Source: Clostridia bacterium
GTDB taxonomy: Bacteria > Bacillota > Clostridia > Oscillospirales > Oscillospiraceae
Length of the DNA stretch: 5,830 nt
Reading direction: 5' to 3'
Assembly (NCBI GenBank): GCA_003245395.1
Contig: QKDF01000115.1
Location: forward strand, 1 to 5,830
The notes below the pieces were generated by a model. That model had not been told where the DNA came from. It saw only the letters and a list, made by a program, of their open reading frames with translations, and made no database searches. Within the stretch, counting starts at the first letter, position 1. Every line of letters begins with the position of its first letter. Of the stretch, positions 4,763-5,830 are shown piece by piece. The translations under genes and the position numbers were made by a program.

Positions 4763-5557
4763 ATGGAACAGCAAACTGTGCCCAATACATACGATTATCG
4801 GCAATACGATCAGATCTGGCAGCGGGTATCCCCCAACCTGAATCCTTATCCCGGCGGTGTCCCGGCCAACCAGAGAGCAGTCCCCGCGATGGCGGATCTG
4901 GGCCAGACGGTTCAGCAGGCTTTACAGAACGGTCAGAGCCTTCCGAATAATCTGACCATGCAGCAGAATGCACAGACGGCTCTGCAAAACGGCCAGACTG
5001 CGCTGCAAAACGGCCAGATGGTGACGCAAAACGGACAGATGATGCCCCAGAACGGGCAGATGATGCCCCAGAACGGGCAGATGATGACGCAGAACGCCGC
5101 GCCTGCGGAGATGGGCATGATGGACACCGGCCCCTGCTGCATGGGCCCCGAGGCGGAAGAGATGCTGGACATCCTGCACAGCTTCATTGAAGAAGAGATG
5201 TCCGACCGGCGGTATTACCTGGCGTTTGCCCGACAGGCTCCTGCCTGGGCGCGGCAGACTCTGCGGGATATCTCCGCCGAGGAGGCGGCGCACGCCAAGC
5301 GCCTGATGGCGGTGCACTATTTGATCACAGGAACCTGCTATCAGCCGGCCATCAGTGACGAGCGGATCTATGTTGGCGCGATGTGCGCGGCCCTGCGCAC
5401 CCGGTATCACGAAGAGGTCTGCGGCGCGGTCAACTACGCCCGGGCCGCGGACGGAACCACCGATCCCTGTCTGGAAAAGCTGCTGCGGGAGCTGAGCGAC
5501 GAGGAATACAGCCATGCCGACCGGATACTGGCCATGCTGGAGCGAACCATGGGGTGA
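4763..5557 (+). CDS. Ferritin-like di-iron protein with Q/N-rich repeat N-terminus
   Basis: The 264-residue protein has two parts. Residues 1-128 are rich in Gln, Asn, Met and Pro and probably disordered. They contain QNGQ six times, five of them at a 7-residue period (75, 82, 89, 96, 103), and end near a CC pair (125-126). Residues 130-262 form a four-helix ferritin-like domain of rubrerythrin type. Helix 1 offers E145 (E-x6-Y152), helix 2 E174-x-x-H177, helix 3 E218 (E-x6-Y225) and helix 4 E248-x-x-H251, a complete di-iron ligand set. No rubredoxin domain, signal peptide or membrane segment is present. The start is set by AAGGAGG (4749-4755), 7 bases before the ATG. It is divergent from sufCB and monocistronic. 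The role is unknown: iron binding, peroxide reduction or, given the sigma-E-like box, a spore-layer protein are possibilities. Confidence 0.88.
   Translation: MEQQTVPNTYDYRQYDQIWQRVSPNLNPYPGGVPANQRAVPAMADLGQTVQQALQNGQSLPNNLTMQQNAQTALQNGQTALQNGQMVTQNGQMMPQNGQMMPQNGQMMTQNAAPAEMGMMDTGPCCMGPEAEEMLDILHSFIEEEMSDRRYYLAFARQAPAWARQTLRDISAEEAAHAKRLMAVHYLITGTCYQPAISDERIYVGAMCAALRTRYHEEVCGAVNYARAADGTTDPCLEKLLRELSDEEYSHADRILAMLERTMG
4979..5095 (+). repeat. 21-bp tandem repeats coding for QNGQ heptads
   Basis: Five in-frame heptads and a partial sixth: ALQNGQT, ALQNGQM, VTQNGQM, MPQNGQM, MPQNGQM, MTQN. The two MPQNGQM units (5042-5062 and 5063-5083) are identical at the DNA level; the outer ones have diverged. 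Because the unit is a multiple of three, copy-number change would keep the frame. A lone ALQNGQS further upstream (residues 53-59) looks like an older copy. Confidence 0.9.
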
Positions 5558-5562
5558 ACAAG

Positions 5563-5597
5563 AGAGACGGAGCCGGAGGGGTTCCGTCTCTTTTTTT
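5563..5597 (+). terminator. Rho-independent terminator after the ferritin-like gene
   Basis: AGAGACGGA (5563-5571) pairs perfectly with TCCGTCTCT (5583-5591) around an 11-base loop, and the stem runs into seven Ts (5591-5597). It starts 6 bases after the stop codon. Confidence 0.93.
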
Positions 5598-5629
5598 GCA
5601 TGTTTCCGCTTTTTCATCTGCCGATTCTG

Positions 5630-5638
5630 TGTTATGAT
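5630..5638 (+). promoter_or_regulatory. Extended -10 promoter for the DUF2461-like gene
   Basis: TGTTATGAT gives an extended -10 (TGn followed by TATGAT, 5 of 6 consensus bases). The region 17 bases upstream (5610-5615) is T-rich with no good -35, as extended -10 promoters tolerate. The predicted start near 5645 gives a leader of about 108 bases. Confidence 0.5.
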
Positions 5639-5669
5639 AGCCCAAAGACGGCTGTTTGAAACGCGGAGA

Positions 5670-5738
5670 CATCCCTTTTTGGGTGTGTGCGCAAGCTTCG
5701 GCCCCGGTCCGGAATGGGCCGCAGAGAAATACGGGATG
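5670..5738 (+). other. Possibly structured 5' leader, no known riboswitch recognised
   Basis: CATCCC (5670-5675) can pair with GGGATG (5733-5738), closing a region that contains a CGGCCC/GGGCCG hairpin (5699-5704 with 5716-5721). The right arm of the closing stem lies just 5' of the GGAGG ribosome binding site (5742-5746). I compared it by eye with common riboswitch cores and found no match. Short stems in GC-rich DNA arise by chance. Confidence 0.25.
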
Positions 5739-5752
5739 CTGGGAGGAACGGA

Positions 5753-5830
5753 ATGTTCAACGGGTTTACGGATGAGACGGTGGATTTCATGTGGGGCATT
5801 CGCTTCAACAATGAAAAAACCTGGTTTGAG
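5753..5830 (+). CDS. DUF2461 (TIGR02453)-like protein, N-terminal 26 codons
   Basis: Only the first 26 residues are in the window; the gene runs off the right edge. They begin MFNGFTDETVDFMWGIRF and end in an NNEKTWF motif. That opening, a short helix and then an Asn-Asn-x-x-x-Trp-Phe motif, is what I recognise from clostridial DUF2461 proteins (usually a little over 200 residues), whose function is not established. GGAGG (5742-5746) lies 6 bases before the ATG and confirms the start. With so little sequence the family call is tentative. Confidence 0.65.
   Translation, partial: MFNGFTDETVDFMWGIRFNNEKTWFE

Noticed and set aside
4979..5095. CRISPR-like array
   Set aside because: The repeats are contiguous 21-bp in-frame coding units without spacers, so this is a protein repeat.
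4922..5617. Minus-strand open frame of 231 codons opposite the ferritin-like gene
   Set aside because: It reads the repeat and the terminator backwards. Its repeated hydrophobic segments are the mirror of the QNGQ codons.

Overview
The window looks like chromosomal DNA from an anaerobic, spore-forming member of the Clostridia, possibly Oscillospiraceae/Ruminococcaceae-like. The reasons are the GC-rich coding DNA, strong AAGGAGG-type ribosome binding sites, a T-box leader, the cysE-cysS gene order, a stand-alone two-gene sufCB operon and a possible sporulation-type (sigma-E-like) promoter. The lineage is an inference from these traits, not a database result. No mobile element, CRISPR array, tRNA or rRNA was seen.

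Left part (1-2126, minus strand): a cysteine operon. From upstream to downstream it has a consensus sigma-A promoter (about 2098-2126), a T-box riboswitch (about 1836-2091) with a UGC (Cys) specifier and a UGGA acceptor-binding bulge that fits the U73 of tRNA-Cys, a 15-codon cysteine-containing open frame with its own ribosome binding site (1774-1821), cysE (serine acetyltransferase, 1066-1722) and cysS (cysteinyl-tRNA synthetase, 1064 off the left edge). The logic is simple: uncharged tRNA-Cys lets transcription continue into genes that make cysteine and charge the tRNA. The small frame between the T-box terminator and cysE is the most unexpected item and may add a second, translation-based layer.

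Middle (2175-4628): a divergent monocistronic GNAT acetyltransferase of the arylalkylamine N-acetyltransferase type (plus strand) converges on a sufC-sufB operon (minus strand). The two share a bidirectional terminator at about 2798-2839. The suf operon has only two genes, an ABC ATPase and a short 307-residue SufB-type scaffold overlapping by 4 bases. It matches the minimal SUF-like (SMS) form of Fe-S cluster assembly, without sufS, sufU or sufD beside it. Its promoter and leader are crowded with dyads and three copies of the octamer GGTATTTC, which look like operator or leader-RNA structure.

Right part (4699-5830, plus strand): a 264-residue protein with a Gln/Asn-rich heptad-repeat N-terminus and a C-terminal ferritin-like domain carrying a complete six-ligand di-iron set. 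It is preceded by a CATACACT box that matches the sigma-E -10 consensus, and it ends in a strong terminator. After an extended -10 promoter and a possibly structured 5' leader, the first 26 codons of a DUF2461-like gene run off the right edge.

Cysteine supply, Fe-S assembly and a di-iron protein lie side by side, so iron/sulfur handling is a plausible common theme. The genes are separately promoted, and no regulatory link between the blocks is visible.
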